Shown here: in pieces, positions 1 to 8,913 of the stretch
Layout of the letters: every line of letters starts with the position of its first letter
Numbering within the stretch: position 1 is the first letter of the stretch
Assembly (NCBI GenBank): GCA_026129135.1
Contig: JAHCIQ010000007.1
Span: 202,389 to 266,388, forward strand
Origin: Cyanobacteria bacterium TGS_CYA1
Lineage (GTDB): Bacteria > Cyanobacteriota > Vampirovibrionia > Obscuribacterales > Obscuribacteraceae
Length of the DNA: 64,000 nt
Direction: 5' to 3'
Position numbers and translations under genes: made by a program
Notes under the pieces: model-generated
Told to the model about the DNA's origin: nothing
The model's database searches: none
The model's input: only the letters and a program-made list of their open reading frames with translations

Positions 1-1
1 G

Positions 2-373
2 TGTATTTATGTTGTCACATACAAATCTTTCAGCATTCTTGACTCAAAAGCGCCGGTGTATAGAAACTTGTTTGCTTCCTATATCATTCACAATCAATTG
101 AAAGGGCAAAAATCTCAGGCTACAGATTTAAAAATTGAATATGAGATTAGCGAAGATCCAAATTACACTCCTCCTGAAAAATGGAAGTTCAGTAAAAAGG
201 TTATGCCTAAGCCTGGTTCCAAATGGATTTTGTTCGTAACCTATAACCTTACAGATGGGAGTATGTGCACTTACAGAGGATCATATGGAAGAATGCCTCA
301 CTCTGAAGAACTAGAAAATGATATAAAAAATCGTGTCCGTTCGGAGCGTTTTGACGTGGAGCCCAAATCGTGA
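2..373 (+). CDS. Hypothetical protein, 5' end outside the window
   Basis: The reading frame is open from the first bases of the window to the TGA at 371-373, so this is the C-terminal 123 residues of a longer protein. A GTG at 56 is possible but has no convincing ribosome site, and the frame before it reads as ordinary coding sequence (CIYVVTYKSFSILDSKAP). The fragment is polar, with a Pro/Lys-rich turn followed by a hydrophobic strand (KPGSKWILFVTYN), which suggests a beta-rich soluble or secreted domain. I do not recognise the family. Two perfect hairpins follow the stop codon directly. Confidence 0.55.
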   Translation, partial: CIYVVTYKSFSILDSKAPVYRNLFASYIIHNQLKGQKSQATDLKIEYEISEDPNYTPPEKWKFSKKVMPKPGSKWILFVTYNLTDGSMCTYRGSYGRMPHSEELENDIKNRVRSERFDVEPKS

Positions 374-411
374 TCCATCTCGATGGCACGATTTAGATCT
401 TTTGAAGATCT
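365..411 (+). terminator. Two back-to-back hairpins at the end of the first gene
   Basis: The first hairpin (365-394) has arms AAATCGTG and CACGATTT plus an inner CCATC/GATGG stem, and overlaps the stop codon. The second (395-411) is agatctt-ttg-aagatct. There is no long T run, so intrinsic termination is plausible but not certain. Confidence 0.4.
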
Positions 412-804
412 CCGAGTTGTCGAAAATCCGAGTATGGTTGTTATGCGAAGCTGAGATTTATGCGAAGTAATGGTGGCGATCCCCTGTGTGTCTACAATAA
501 GTGGGACAGTCAAGGGCAATAATTTAGTGTAAGTAACCGAGGTGTCCGTTCGGACCCTTCCAATTTCTCGTTTTTTTTTGAAAATTCAAGGCACCATATA
601 CAGTGGCAACAATATTTGCCAACGCCTGAATAACTCTTTTATGTTTCACCATGTGATTTCGAAAAGTCCTAGATGATGGGCTTTTTCAAAATCTCATCAG
701 GCTGAAGAGACTTTTGGGATAGTTAAATGCAGAGCCAGTTCAGCATTTTGGATTTGGTGTTTCAGTTAAATGGAACCAGTCGCTAGCTAATGCCAGCGCA
801 AAAG
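412..804. other. Intergenic stretch without recognised gene
   Basis: Stop codons break all frames and I see no RNA gene. The only pattern I found is a 13-base direct repeat, gtgtccgttcgga, at 333-345 (inside the first gene) and 542-554. It may be decayed sequence. Confidence 0.4.
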
Positions 805-806
805 AA

Positions 807-829
807 GAGGGACGGTTGAGTCGTCCCTC
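807..829 (-). terminator. Intrinsic terminator of the SDR gene
   Basis: The arms gagggacg and cgtccctc (8 bp, 7-base loop) lie about 40 bases past the SDR stop codon. Read on the minus strand the stem is followed by a T-rich tail (TTCTTTTG), the expected form for Rho-independent termination of the SDR transcript. Confidence 0.75.
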
Positions 830-868
830 GTTGTTGTGGTTAGGTCAGAAAAAACTATTTAGAACAAA

Positions 869-1648
869 TTAGATATTGATGCCACCATCTGCTGCGATAG
901 TCTTGCCGGTCACCCAGCCACCATCCGGTGATGCTAAGAACGCAACTACTGCTGCAATATCTTCCGGTTCGCCTACACGCTTGAGCGCGGTCTTTTCATT
1001 GAAAGCTTCTTTCGCTTCATCTGAAAGTGCTTGGTTGTACATGTCTGTAGCTGTGGTACCAGGCGCCACTCCATTTACTGTGATTTTTCTTGCTCCAAGT
1101 TCCTGAGCCCAAATTCTTGTGAGCGAATCGAGAGCGGCTTTGCTTGCAGAATAAATACTCATGCCTGGCGTGGCAAATGTTGCAGCAACCGAAGAAATAT
1201 TGATGATGCGTCCATTGTCTTGAAGTAAAGGCAGAGCTGCTTTGGTGGTTGCGATTACGCCTCTGACGTTTACATCGAAGATACGGTCGAACTGCTCTAC
1301 ATCGACGTCTTGAAGGGGACCACCTTCCCATACGCCAGCGTTGTTAATAAGAATATCCAGTTTGCCATGGTCTCTTTTTATTTGATCAATGAGTTGATTC
1401 ACTTCTTTGTCTGATGCTACATCGGCTTTGTAAGCGTATGCTTTAGTTTCGTCCTTATTTATTGAAGCCAAAACTTGTTCGGCAGAATTTTTATTCTTAG
1501 AGTAGGTCAAGGCGACAGTTGCCCCTTCTTCCGCTAGACGTTTGGCGATGGCTGTTCCAATTCCGCGTGAACCTCCTGTCACCAGAGCGACCTTTCCTTC
1601 TAATCTTTTGTTCGATAACTGTTTCGACTGTTCTTCTAAAACTTTCAT
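869..1648 (-). CDS. SDR-family NAD(P)-dependent oxidoreductase (FabG-like)
   Basis: This 259-residue protein is a classical short-chain dehydrogenase/reductase. The cofactor motif TGGSRGIG is at residues 24-31, the structural NNAG at 102-105, a catalytic Ser at 152/153 and the YSASK Tyr166/Lys170 pair. The C-terminal GWVTGKTIAADGG is typical of 3-oxoacyl-ACP reductase-like enzymes. The family reduces carbonyl groups with NADPH in the cytoplasm; the actual substrate cannot be read from sequence. The gene stands alone. The start ATG has a GGGAAG ribosome site about nine bases upstream. A near-perfect TetR-type palindrome lies about 60 bases upstream, so the gene is probably inducible by an electrophile or small molecule, as in nemRA-type units. 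It is not part of a fatty-acid synthesis cluster, so a detoxifying or accessory reductase is more likely than FabG itself. Confidence 0.9.
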   Translation of the reverse strand: MKVLEEQSKQLSNKRLEGKVALVTGGSRGIGTAIAKRLAEEGATVALTYSKNKNSAEQVLASINKDETKAYAYKADVASDKEVNQLIDQIKRDHGKLDILINNAGVWEGGPLQDVDVEQFDRIFDVNVRGVIATTKAALPLLQDNGRIINISSVAATFATPGMSIYSASKAALDSLTRIWAQELGARKITVNGVAPGTTATDMYNQALSDEAKEAFNEKTALKRVGEPEDIAAVVAFLASPDGGWVTGKTIAADGGINI

Positions 1649-1704
1649 TGATCTACTTCCCTTTTATAAATGTTGTTTGTCCGCAGCGTTGCTTTATCCC
1701 TCAA

Positions 1705-1726
1705 TAATAGACCGACCGGTCTATTA
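1705..1726. promoter_or_regulatory. TetR/NemR-like operator palindrome
   Basis: Two perfect 10-base arms, taatagaccg and cggtctatta, are separated by AC. The core AGACCG-AC-CGGTCT matches the TAGACC-N4-GGTCTA type bound by NemR-like TetR repressors. It sits 57-78 bases upstream of the SDR start, in promoter position. No TetR-family gene is present in the window. Confidence 0.7.
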
Positions 1727-1972
1727 TATTCAACTATCCCAAAAATAATTAGTCAAATTCCCCAAGATTCCTACTAATAGAGACAATTGCGTTTCATTGT
1801 TTTTGAACTATCGCCCCTAGCTGGAAAAATAATTTCATAGTGACAAATAGGCCACAAAATGAAACACCTAACTATAAGCCGAAGCCGCATAAAATCGGCC
1901 TTCAAGGCTAAGGGTAGGGCATCGGACAATTTCACTCGTGCTATGCAAACAACTACAAGAGGACTTGATGCC

Positions 1973-2185
1973 ATGTCACCTAACGAATCTACTAAAATTC
2001 AATCTATGAAAGAGCTGGAATGGTTGGCTCACTTCTATGTCATGCATGGAAGACAGGATCTGGCTGAAAAAATCTTTCAAGACGTAGAACAAATGCGAAG
2101 TAGGACGAAAGGCATGGAGCAGAGTCCGTCAAAAGGTTTGAATAACGTCAAACCAGACTCTACGGATTTCACTAGCCCCGCTTAG
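1973..2185 (+). CDS. Small TPR-like protein (70 aa)
   Basis: The ATG at 1973 is chosen because an AGAGGA ribosome site lies nine bases upstream; the same frame extends upstream to 1859, but with poorer start context. The 70-residue product carries one helix-turn-helix pair, KELEWLAHFYVMHGRQDLAEKIFQDVEQM, like a single tetratricopeptide unit. The rest is a disordered Ser/Lys-rich tail. The 3' end overlaps the end of the convergent SGNH hydrolase gene by 57 bases, which is unusual. I cannot name a function; a protein-protein adaptor is a guess. Confidence 0.5.
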   Translation: MSPNESTKIQSMKELEWLAHFYVMHGRQDLAEKIFQDVEQMRSRTKGMEQSPSKGLNNVKPDSTDFTSPA

Positions 2186-2863
2186 CCCAGGCTCTATTGG
2201 ATGCGGCTTCCAATACCAGAAGTTTTCTTCCTTCCCGCACATTGCACCATGACCCATGAAGTGCCAATAAATGTCGGCAACGCTAAAACCATGAGCGATG
2301 GCTGAGTCTCGCACGAACTGATTGAAACGGGTCAATAATTTCACATCGAAGCTAGAATACAGTTCTCTTGCGCACGGCATGATGCCTGTGTCGTCAGTGG
2401 GGTCATACAAGGTAGTAATAATAAATTTGCTCTGCGGACAAATTTTCTTGAAACTGGTCAGTAGTTTATCGAAATTGTTTTCAATCTTTGAAAGGCTCTC
2501 TTCTAGCGATTTTATACGCTTCATTTCAAAAGCGTTCAAAGCTTCAAGCATGTCATTGCCACCAACTGTAACTGTAATTAGATTCTTACTATGCTCATAA
2601 TGAGCCAGTTTTGCCTGAAATTTATGATCGAGCAGGTCGGAAATTGTGGCACCGTCGTATGACAGATCGGCATACTTGATTCCTGGAAAGAGTGACACAA
2701 GGTCTTTGCCAGCAAATTCAGGAAATACTTCGCTGTTGTTCGAAAAAAGAAGTGATGCCGAGCCTACCTGATTTAAATTTGTGAAACCCTTAGAGTGAGC
2801 GTCACTTGCGGCGTAAAAGTCGATAGTCATCGAATCGCCGATTGGTACGTAGTATTCAAACAC
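2129..2863 (-). CDS. SGNH/GDSL-type hydrolase
   Basis: The 244-residue protein begins with a GDS block (PIGDSMTIDF) that carries the nucleophile Ser near residue 10. A VTVGGNDML block (the G-x-N-D element of block III) follows around residue 90. A late His block (KPHPIEPGLSGASE) provides the Asp/His-type end. SGNH enzymes cleave esters of lipids or sugars. No signal peptide is visible, so a cytoplasmic site is likely. Translation starts at GTG, with AGGA about eight bases upstream. It is the last gene of a minus-strand operon, 14 bases after the M28 peptidase stop. The companion genes (sugar kinase, glycosidase) suggest carbohydrate-linked substrates, but this is inference. Confidence 0.75.
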   Translation of the reverse strand: MFEYYVPIGDSMTIDFYAASDAHSKGFTNLNQVGSASLLFSNNSEVFPEFAGKDLVSLFPGIKYADLSYDGATISDLLDHKFQAKLAHYEHSKNLITVTVGGNDMLEALNAFEMKRIKSLEESLSKIENNFDKLLTSFKKICPQSKFIITTLYDPTDDTGIMPCARELYSSFDVKLLTRFNQFVRDSAIAHGFSVADIYWHFMGHGAMCGKEENFWYWKPHPIEPGLSGASEIRRVWFDVIQTF

Positions 2864-2877
2864 TGAAAAATCCTATA

Positions 2878-3888
2878 TCACTCGTAATTAGCCAGTGCCG
2901 CAACCACCGTTTCCATACCTCCTACCACACGCGCAAAGCACGGATAATTCAACTTCTCTGGAGTGTCAGCACCTGTATGATAGTAAGGATTTCTGTATAA
3001 GGCGGTATCGGTAATCATAACTGATTGAAAATGGTACTTCCAAAAATACATTTGATCTGACCAGTCAATCCCTGTTATCCACTCAGGAGCGGAAATACCT
3101 TGCGAGGGGAAATCGGTGCTACTGCGAAAAGCGCTTATGCATTTTTTTAATAGCTTTTGCGAATTTAGGTTGGAAACGAATCCAATAAAATTACCTTTCT
3201 CGGGATAACCTGGCAAATAAGCCAAAGGATAGCGTTGCGAGTTTTGATCATCTGTATAATAGCCAAGAGATTCAAAAATTAGCACCGCTTTCAAATTTTC
3301 CTTGCCTTGCTTGCATCTAGTTGCATAATGGTAACTGCCCATCGAATGGCTTCTGAAATAGGGCGGCTCCTCACTTGCAAAAAATACAAATCTGATAGTA
3401 CGCTTACAATCACGTTCAGAAAATAATCGTGCCATTTCAAGAACGCTTGCTACTCCAGAGCCATTGTCGTCCGCGCCAGGACTTGTATAGACCGAGTCAT
3501 AGTGCGCACCTAGAACGATTATCTCGTCTGGATTTTTACTGCCTCTTTTCTCCGCCTCTATATTGCGACATTCCATGGTGTCCACATTGTATTTTTGTTC
3601 TTTTACAACGTATCCGTAAGACTTGAGCCTGTCGGTGATATAGTTCAAACTCATTTGCAGCGTTATTGGGTTGTTGCGAATACCAAATTTTCCGCCCAGC
3701 TTTTCTACGTGTTCTTTGAGCTGGTTTTCAATTTCGATTTCGTGCCCTGTCAAGTCAGAAAAGGCTCCTTCATAGGATTTTCCCGGCATACTCATCATAT
3801 TTACTACGAGCATCCCTGGCACCGCCAGTAGTGCTACAGCAGCTAGAATAAGCAAAAGTTTGAATTTAAGATATGTGGTTGACTTCAT
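2878..3888 (-). CDS. Membrane-anchored M28-family zinc peptidase
   Basis: The start is placed at the internal ATG (3888). The frame is open to 4026, but that would overlap the ROK gene, and MKSTTYLKFK begins a textbook N-terminal membrane helix (residues 8-31). The zinc ligands of family M28 are present: His129/Asp131 in GAHYDSV, Asp140/141 in GADDNGSG, Glu173/174 in FASEEPP, and a late His in YYHTGADTPEKLN. The length of 336 residues fits a single catalytic domain. Such enzymes are aminopeptidases or glutaminyl cyclase-like; here the catalytic domain should face the periplasm. The downstream SGNH gene begins 14 bases after the stop. The operon with a phosphodiester glycosidase and a sugar kinase hints at envelope turnover. 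Confidence 0.85.
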   Translation of the reverse strand: MKSTTYLKFKLLLILAAVALLAVPGMLVVNMMSMPGKSYEGAFSDLTGHEIEIENQLKEHVEKLGGKFGIRNNPITLQMSLNYITDRLKSYGYVVKEQKYNVDTMECRNIEAEKRGSKNPDEIIVLGAHYDSVYTSPGADDNGSGVASVLEMARLFSERDCKRTIRFVFFASEEPPYFRSHSMGSYHYATRCKQGKENLKAVLIFESLGYYTDDQNSQRYPLAYLPGYPEKGNFIGFVSNLNSQKLLKKCISAFRSSTDFPSQGISAPEWITGIDWSDQMYFWKYHFQSVMITDTALYRNPYYHTGADTPEKLNYPCFARVVGGMETVVAALANYE

Positions 3889-3937
3889 TGCGACGCAGAT
3901 AACTAGAAATAGATCGAACCAAACGAATAGATTCGAA

Positions 3938-4957
3938 TTAAATCGTAGTAATTGCCTCGATTTCCTGAGATGCAAATTTATCCGGGTGCAACTCTCTTTG
4001 CTCGACAATGAGCAATGCGCTGCCAACCACTCCAGCGTAGTCTCCCAGAACAGACTTTTCGACAGTCAGTTTGGAGCCTGTAATCGGCAGAATTCTTTTT
4101 TGAATTTCGTCCTTTGCCGTTTCGAAATAGTGAGGTACAGACTCGATTAGACCGCCACCAAGAATGAGTTTTTCCGGATTTAAGAGGGTCAATGCAGAGG
4201 TGAGCCCTATTCCCAGAAACTCAGCTCCTTGCCTCACCGCATCTTCAGCCAGTTTGTCCCCACCTGCCAGAGCCTGAAAAATTGCTTTAGAGCGCAAAAT
4301 GCCTTTGGATTCGTCAATCTGATTAGCGAGCACCGATTCTTCGCCACGATGGACTCTAGCTACGATAGCTTTGGCAATTGCTGTGCGCGAAGCATATGCT
4401 TCAAGACAACCATGTCCACCACATCCGCACTGTCTGCCGTCTGGAAAGAGCGTAGTATGTCCAATCTCTCCAGCAACACCTGTGTGTCCGCGCACGATTG
4501 AGCCGTTGACCACCACTCCCGAACCAACACCAGTGCCTACAAATACACAAAGGAAATTCTCGCAATTCACTCCAGCACCAAAGCTTTTTTCTGCCAGAGT
4601 AGCCACTTCGACATCATTGCCTAACTGCACCGGAACTCCGTATTTCTGGCTGAGAGGCTCAGCTAATTTGACATTGGTCGAACCAATGTTTGCCGCAGCC
4701 AGCAGAATGCCATTTTGTCGGTCAGTCATCCCAGCTGCGCCAATTCCGATACCTAGAATTTCGCTTGCAGTGATATTTGCTTCTTGTAAAGCCTCGTCAA
4801 TGGTGTTGCAAATCTTACTTACAACTTCGTCTTGCTCTTTGGCTTGTTTTCGTTTTTTCTTTTCAGAAGCTAGGATTTCACCAGTTTCAATATTTACCAC
4901 AGCAGAAAGTACCTTGGTGCCGCCAAAGTCGACCCCTACTGCATATTTTTTGGTCAT
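3938..4957 (-). CDS. ROK-family sugar kinase (glucokinase-like)
   Basis: The 339-residue protein has the N-terminal phosphate loop VDFGGTK (residues 9-15) and the Asp of GNDVEVATLAE. The ROK signature is complete with GEIGHTTLFPDG and the zinc-binding GCGGHGCLEAY motif. Together these identify an ATP-dependent hexose kinase of the ROK family, most like bacterial glucokinase (glucose to glucose 6-phosphate); N-acetylmannosamine or fructose are alternatives that sequence alone does not exclude. The ATG at 4957 has GGAG eight bases upstream. It lies 14 bases downstream of the phosphodiester glycosidase gene and 49 bases before the peptidase gene, so it is co-transcribed with both. Confidence 0.88.
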   Translation of the reverse strand: MTKKYAVGVDFGGTKVLSAVVNIETGEILASEKKKRKQAKEQDEVVSKICNTIDEALQEANITASEILGIGIGAAGMTDRQNGILLAAANIGSTNVKLAEPLSQKYGVPVQLGNDVEVATLAEKSFGAGVNCENFLCVFVGTGVGSGVVVNGSIVRGHTGVAGEIGHTTLFPDGRQCGCGGHGCLEAYASRTAIAKAIVARVHRGEESVLANQIDESKGILRSKAIFQALAGGDKLAEDAVRQGAEFLGIGLTSALTLLNPEKLILGGGLIESVPHYFETAKDEIQKRILPITGSKLTVEKSVLGDYAGVVGSALLIVEQRELHPDKFASQEIEAITTI

Positions 4958-4971
4958 TGAGAAATCTCCGA

Positions 4972-6717
4972 CTAACTCTTAGGTCTGCCGAATCTAAAAG
5001 GCAAAAGAAACTTGCTTTCGACCTTTTGATGCAATCTAAGCATTTTTCTGGAACGCTTCGATGGCTTCAGCTCTAAAAGAGTAGCATTTTTTTCTGCTTG
5101 ACCATTGTTTATAGTGATTAGATTCTGTGCAAGACCCGCCAAAAGTTCGGTTTCTGGAACATTGCTCTTCAGCCCCATTTCCATGGCGACCACGTCTTGG
5201 GTGAAGTTATTGGAGGCGCAAGTGAGATCACGCGTGACATCATTTTCAGTCAGGAATACAGACCTTGCTTTGAAAGGTTCCATCGACAGTGCAGGCTCTT
5301 CTCCTTCGAAGTCGGCAATTTCTTGTTTTGGAACATAATTGCGATTTGGAGTTTTCACCAGAGCACGTGCCGCCTCTGTATCCATTACCACGAGGCTTGC
5401 GGCAACCCTTCTTTGCGAGCTTCTGTTTTGAGTGACAGTCTTGCCCATTACTACCATAGAGGTGCTACCACCACCATCGAGGTTCATAGCATCGACACAA
5501 CCGAGCTTGAGCATGAGCTTAGCCAGATTATAGATATTATGCTGTCCTTCTACAGTGATGATGATCATTTTCTTGTCGGCAGTAACACCACATGCGGTGC
5601 GACGCGAAACTTTGGCAGTGGAAAAACTTTTGCCGAATTTTTCATCTTGAACATCGACGAGCAGCTTACCGTCTCGAATCAGAGTGGGTCCACCACTTAC
5701 CGATTGAACAACGTCTGCCCAATTAGATGGGTTTGTTTTCCAGCTCAAGAACACATGGTCAGAGCGCTTCAGCTTTGCCAATTTGCTATCTTTCTTATCG
5801 CAAAGTACAAAACCACCATTTGGAATATAGAGATTGCGAGCGTCGGTGCCAATCACTTCACCTGTGTTGCTCACAGCTACAAGGCAGCCATCGTAGGGTA
5901 TTTTGACGTGGCTACCCCAGCGCTGAGTGTATAAAATAAGATGAGCACCAGATCTTCGCGGCTGGTTGACAGTGTTTACCCAGAGCGAAGGAATATCAGG
6001 ATTAGATGTGTTCAGAATTCCATGCACGTCTACGCGATCGAATTTAACGTCGCGCGATTCGGTGATGCCCATGGCGACACGATTGAATATAGACCCGGCG
6101 ATCCACTCGCCATCCATGAGCAACGTACCAAGTGGTGTTCCGTCTTTCTTGAAATAGTTGGCGTTGACCGCAACCAGAGCACCACTTTCTTTGGCGTGCT
6201 CTTCGGTAGTTTTTAATTTGTTGAAATAATCAGAGGCAAGATAGGGACGCACAGCCAGATCTTTGTTCTTCAAATCAACTTCGACCACATTTACATGTAA
6301 TCTGCCTCGATACATTTTGTGTACTAGACCTGGCTTGAGTGTAGCAGTGCTCAACGAATCAAAAAGTGATTCTAGCGGCGGAGTGTGAACAACCACGATT
6401 GGCGCGGCTTTTTCTCTTCTTCCCCGAGCGCCTTTTTTACCCGACTTGGCTAAAAGTGTTTTGCCTTTGCCTTTCCTGGCTGAATGACCGCCTTTAGCCA
6501 GGCTTCGCTTGGATAGAGCCTCGTGCGAGCTTCTTGCTTGTTTGGGACTTGAAGATTTCTTTTTGGTTTTAAATAACGAACGCTTGATTGACCCGCCAAT
6601 GGAACCGCTCATGGCAAAAGCGTCTTTGCTTGGACCATGAAGCGAACTCGTGGCAAAAAAGCTCAGTGCCAAAAGCGAATAGACAAATTTTTTCGATATG
6701 CGATTTTTAAAGGGCAT
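4972..6717 (-). CDS. Secreted phosphodiester glycosidase-domain protein
   Basis: The ATG at 6717 is preferred over a TTG one codon earlier. The 581-residue protein starts with a signal peptide (Lys/Arg-rich n-region, hydrophobic core VYSLLALSFFATSS). A very basic Ser/Lys/Gly-rich linker follows (about residues 45-105). The catalytic region is of the NAGPA/phosphodiester glycosidase type: VAVNANYFKKDG, a CGVTADKKMIIITVEG strand and the hallmark DAMNLDGGGSTSMVV. These domains remove sugars from phosphodiester-linked glycans. A C-terminal extension of about 130 residues is unassigned. It is the first gene of the four-gene operon. The basic linker might bind anionic cell-wall polymers (inference). 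Confidence 0.85.
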   Translation of the reverse strand: MPFKNRISKKFVYSLLALSFFATSSLHGPSKDAFAMSGSIGGSIKRSLFKTKKKSSSPKQARSSHEALSKRSLAKGGHSARKGKGKTLLAKSGKKGARGRREKAAPIVVVHTPPLESLFDSLSTATLKPGLVHKMYRGRLHVNVVEVDLKNKDLAVRPYLASDYFNKLKTTEEHAKESGALVAVNANYFKKDGTPLGTLLMDGEWIAGSIFNRVAMGITESRDVKFDRVDVHGILNTSNPDIPSLWVNTVNQPRRSGAHLILYTQRWGSHVKIPYDGCLVAVSNTGEVIGTDARNLYIPNGGFVLCDKKDSKLAKLKRSDHVFLSWKTNPSNWADVVQSVSGGPTLIRDGKLLVDVQDEKFGKSFSTAKVSRRTACGVTADKKMIIITVEGQHNIYNLAKLMLKLGCVDAMNLDGGGSTSMVVMGKTVTQNRSSQRRVAASLVVMDTEAARALVKTPNRNYVPKQEIADFEGEEPALSMEPFKARSVFLTENDVTRDLTCASNNFTQDVVAMEMGLKSNVPETELLAGLAQNLITINNGQAEKNATLLELKPSKRSRKMLRLHQKVESKFLLPFRFGRPKS

Positions 6718-6841
6718 CAAAATACTAACGAATTACCAAACAAGACCTATCAACACTATACCCAAAAATAGTGATAATAAACTGACTAAAACAGCCCTGG
6801 AAGCTTAATTCGCTAGAAATTACTCGATGTATATGCGATCG

Positions 6842-7786
6842 CTATGCCTTAGCGGTCAAAAACTTGTCTTTATACTCTTTGGCAAGGGCTTCGCGCACGC
6901 TTTGATCTTTTATAAGCGGGAAGCCCATTTCTATTCGTTGCTCGAGATAAGCCCGCGCTACCTTTTCAGCCAGACGTCTTATTCTCAAAATAGTGGCCAT
7001 GCGCTCATCGCGTCCAAGAATTCCGCGTGCGTCCATGAGATTGAAAGTGTGCGAGCATTTCAAAATTTGCTCGTAAGCTGGCATTACCAGTTTTTCGCCA
7101 AGTAACCTGTCCGCTTCGCCTTCGTGCACCTCGAACAAATTAGGCAGTGCCTCAGCATTGCTTTTTTCAAAATTGTATTTGGACTGCTCCACTTCATTAT
7201 TATGGTAGAGCTCACCATACAAGACGTTGTCGTTCCATTTGAGCTGGTAGACGCTGTCCACGTTTTGCAGATACATCGAAATGCGCTCGAGACCATATGT
7301 AATTTCAGCAGCGACCGGCTTTACATCGAGTCCACCAGCCTGTTGGAAATAAGTGAATTGAGTTATTTCCAGCCCGTCTAACCAGACTTCCCAACCCACG
7401 CCCCAGGCGCCTAAAGTTGGCGACTCCCAGTTGTCTTCGACAAAGCGGATATCGTGCTCTTCTGGGTTGATTCCAAGGACGCGCAAACTGTCGAGATAAA
7501 CTTCTTGAACGTCATCTGGAGAGGGCTTCAGAATTACCTGATACTGAAAATAATGTTGCAAACGGTTGGGGTTATCGCCATAACGTCCATCTGTAGGGCG
7601 TCTGCATGGGTCGGTCACCGCCATTTTCCACGGCTCAGGACCGAGAACTCGCAAAAACGTACCTGGATTCATAGTGGAGGCGCCCTTTTCAAGGTCGTAC
7701 GCCTGCAAGATCAAACACCCTTGTTTGTCCCAGAAATCATTCAGGGCATGAATAGTCTGTTGGAACGTTAGAGAATCGCGCGCCAT
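6842..7786 (-). CDS. glyQ: Glycine--tRNA ligase alpha subunit
   Basis: The protein matches GlyQ along its whole length: [19 protein letters not shown] near the N-terminus, [31 protein letters not shown], the long [15 protein letters not shown] region and [12 protein letters not shown]. It activates glycine and, with the beta subunit GlyS, charges tRNA-Gly as an alpha2beta2 enzyme. The start is set at ATG 7786 ([12 protein letters not shown]), where homologues begin, although a TTG seven codons upstream keeps the frame open. Length is 314 residues, close to the usual 300. The glyS gene is not adjacent, so the two subunits are encoded apart or glyS lies outside the window. The gene is divergent from the MoxR operon. 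Confidence 0.96.
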   Translation of the reverse strand: MARDSLTFQQTIHALNDFWDKQGCLILQAYDLEKGASTMNPGTFLRVLGPEPWKMAVTDPCRRPTDGRYGDNPNRLQHYFQYQVILKPSPDDVQEVYLDSLRVLGINPEEHDIRFVEDNWESPTLGAWGVGWEVWLDGLEITQFTYFQQAGGLDVKPVAAEITYGLERISMYLQNVDSVYQLKWNDNVLYGELYHNNEVEQSKYNFEKSNAEALPNLFEVHEGEADRLLGEKLVMPAYEQILKCSHTFNLMDARGILGRDERMATILRIRRLAEKVARAYLEQRIEMGFPLIKDQSVREALAKEYKDKFLTAKA

Positions 7787-7872
7787 TTTTGACAACCGTA
7801 TATCCAATAATAAATTGTCAGTTTAACATACTTTCTCAAGGGTAAATTTCTAGCAGGTTAGGAGAATCAAGC

Positions 7873-8913
7873 GTGCCAGAAGAAAACGGCGATCAGGGCG
7901 ATACGCTCAAAATCGGTACAGGTCAGACGAGCGAAGCACAACACGGCTCAATTTCGACAGCATCGGCTCAAAAAACGATTATGAGCCCTGCTTATCAGAG
8001 TCAACGAGCACAGAGTTTACTCAATAACATTAACGGCGTGCTGGTGGGACAGACTCAAGCCGCGCGTTTGACGGTTCTATGCCTGCTTGCAGGCGGTCAC
8101 GTACTGGTCGAAGACGTGCCTGGAGTGGGCAAAACATTGCTAGCCAAGTCACTTGCAACTTCGATTGATTCCAAATTCACCCGTATTCAGTGTACTCCCG
8201 ACCTGCTTCCATCGGACGTTTCTGGTGTAAGCATTTTCGATTCCAAAGAAAGCACTTTCACATTCAGACCGGGTCCGATTTTTACTAATATCCTGCTTGC
8301 AGACGAAATAAACCGAGCCACGCCAAGAACTCAGTCGGCGCTGCTCGAAGCGATGGAAGAAATGCAAGTCACCACCGATGGTACCACTCGTAAATTGCCC
8401 GATTTGTTTTTCGTAATCGCTACCGAAAACCCAATCGAATATCACGGCACATTTCCTTTACCCGAGGCTCAGCTCGACCGTTTCATGATTGCTCTTTCAC
8501 TGGGTTATCCCAAATTACACCAGGAAATCGAGATTCTGGACAAGACTCTGAAAGAAGGTTCTTTCGAAGCAAAAGCAGTACTGACCGAAAAGCAAGTACT
8601 CGAAGCAAGACAGGCTGTAAAAGAAGTTTTTGTCGAGCCTTCAGTCAAAAATTATATCGTCTCGATTGTGAGCGCCACGCGCAGCCATCCCGGAGTGGTG
8701 CTCGGGGTTAGCCCGCGCGGAAGCCAGCTTTTGATGAGAGCTGCCCAAGCCAACGCTTTCATCGATGGTCGAGATTTCGTCCAGCCAGACGACGTCAAAT
8801 TTTTAGCACCATTCGTGCTGGGACATAGAATTATCCCCAAAGTTCGGGAAAGTCGAGTAAGCCATGCTGAACTTATTGAAAGAATACTCGAAGAAATCCC
8901 CGTACCAGTATAG
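7873..8913 (+). CDS. MoxR-family AAA+ ATPase
   Basis: The GTG start at 7873 has an AGGAGA ribosome site nine bases upstream. After a polar leader of about 45 residues comes the MoxR core. It has Walker A EDVPGVGKTLLAK (around residue 84), Walker B LLADEINRATPRTQSALLEAMEE, and sensor 1 FVIATENPIEYHGTFPLPEAQLDRF. MoxR ATPases act as chaperones in assembly or metal insertion, and are nearly always encoded next to DUF58 and transglutaminase-like membrane proteins, exactly as here. The downstream gene starts 50 bases before this stop, so expression is coupled. Confidence 0.95.
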   Translation: MPEENGDQGDTLKIGTGQTSEAQHGSISTASAQKTIMSPAYQSQRAQSLLNNINGVLVGQTQAARLTVLCLLAGGHVLVEDVPGVGKTLLAKSLATSIDSKFTRIQCTPDLLPSDVSGVSIFDSKESTFTFRPGPIFTNILLADEINRATPRTQSALLEAMEEMQVTTDGTTRKLPDLFFVIATENPIEYHGTFPLPEAQLDRFMIALSLGYPKLHQEIEILDKTLKEGSFEAKAVLTEKQVLEARQAVKEVFVEPSVKNYIVSIVSATRSHPGVVLGVSPRGSQLLMRAAQANAFIDGRDFVQPDDVKFLAPFVLGHRIIPKVRESRVSHAELIERILEEIPVPV

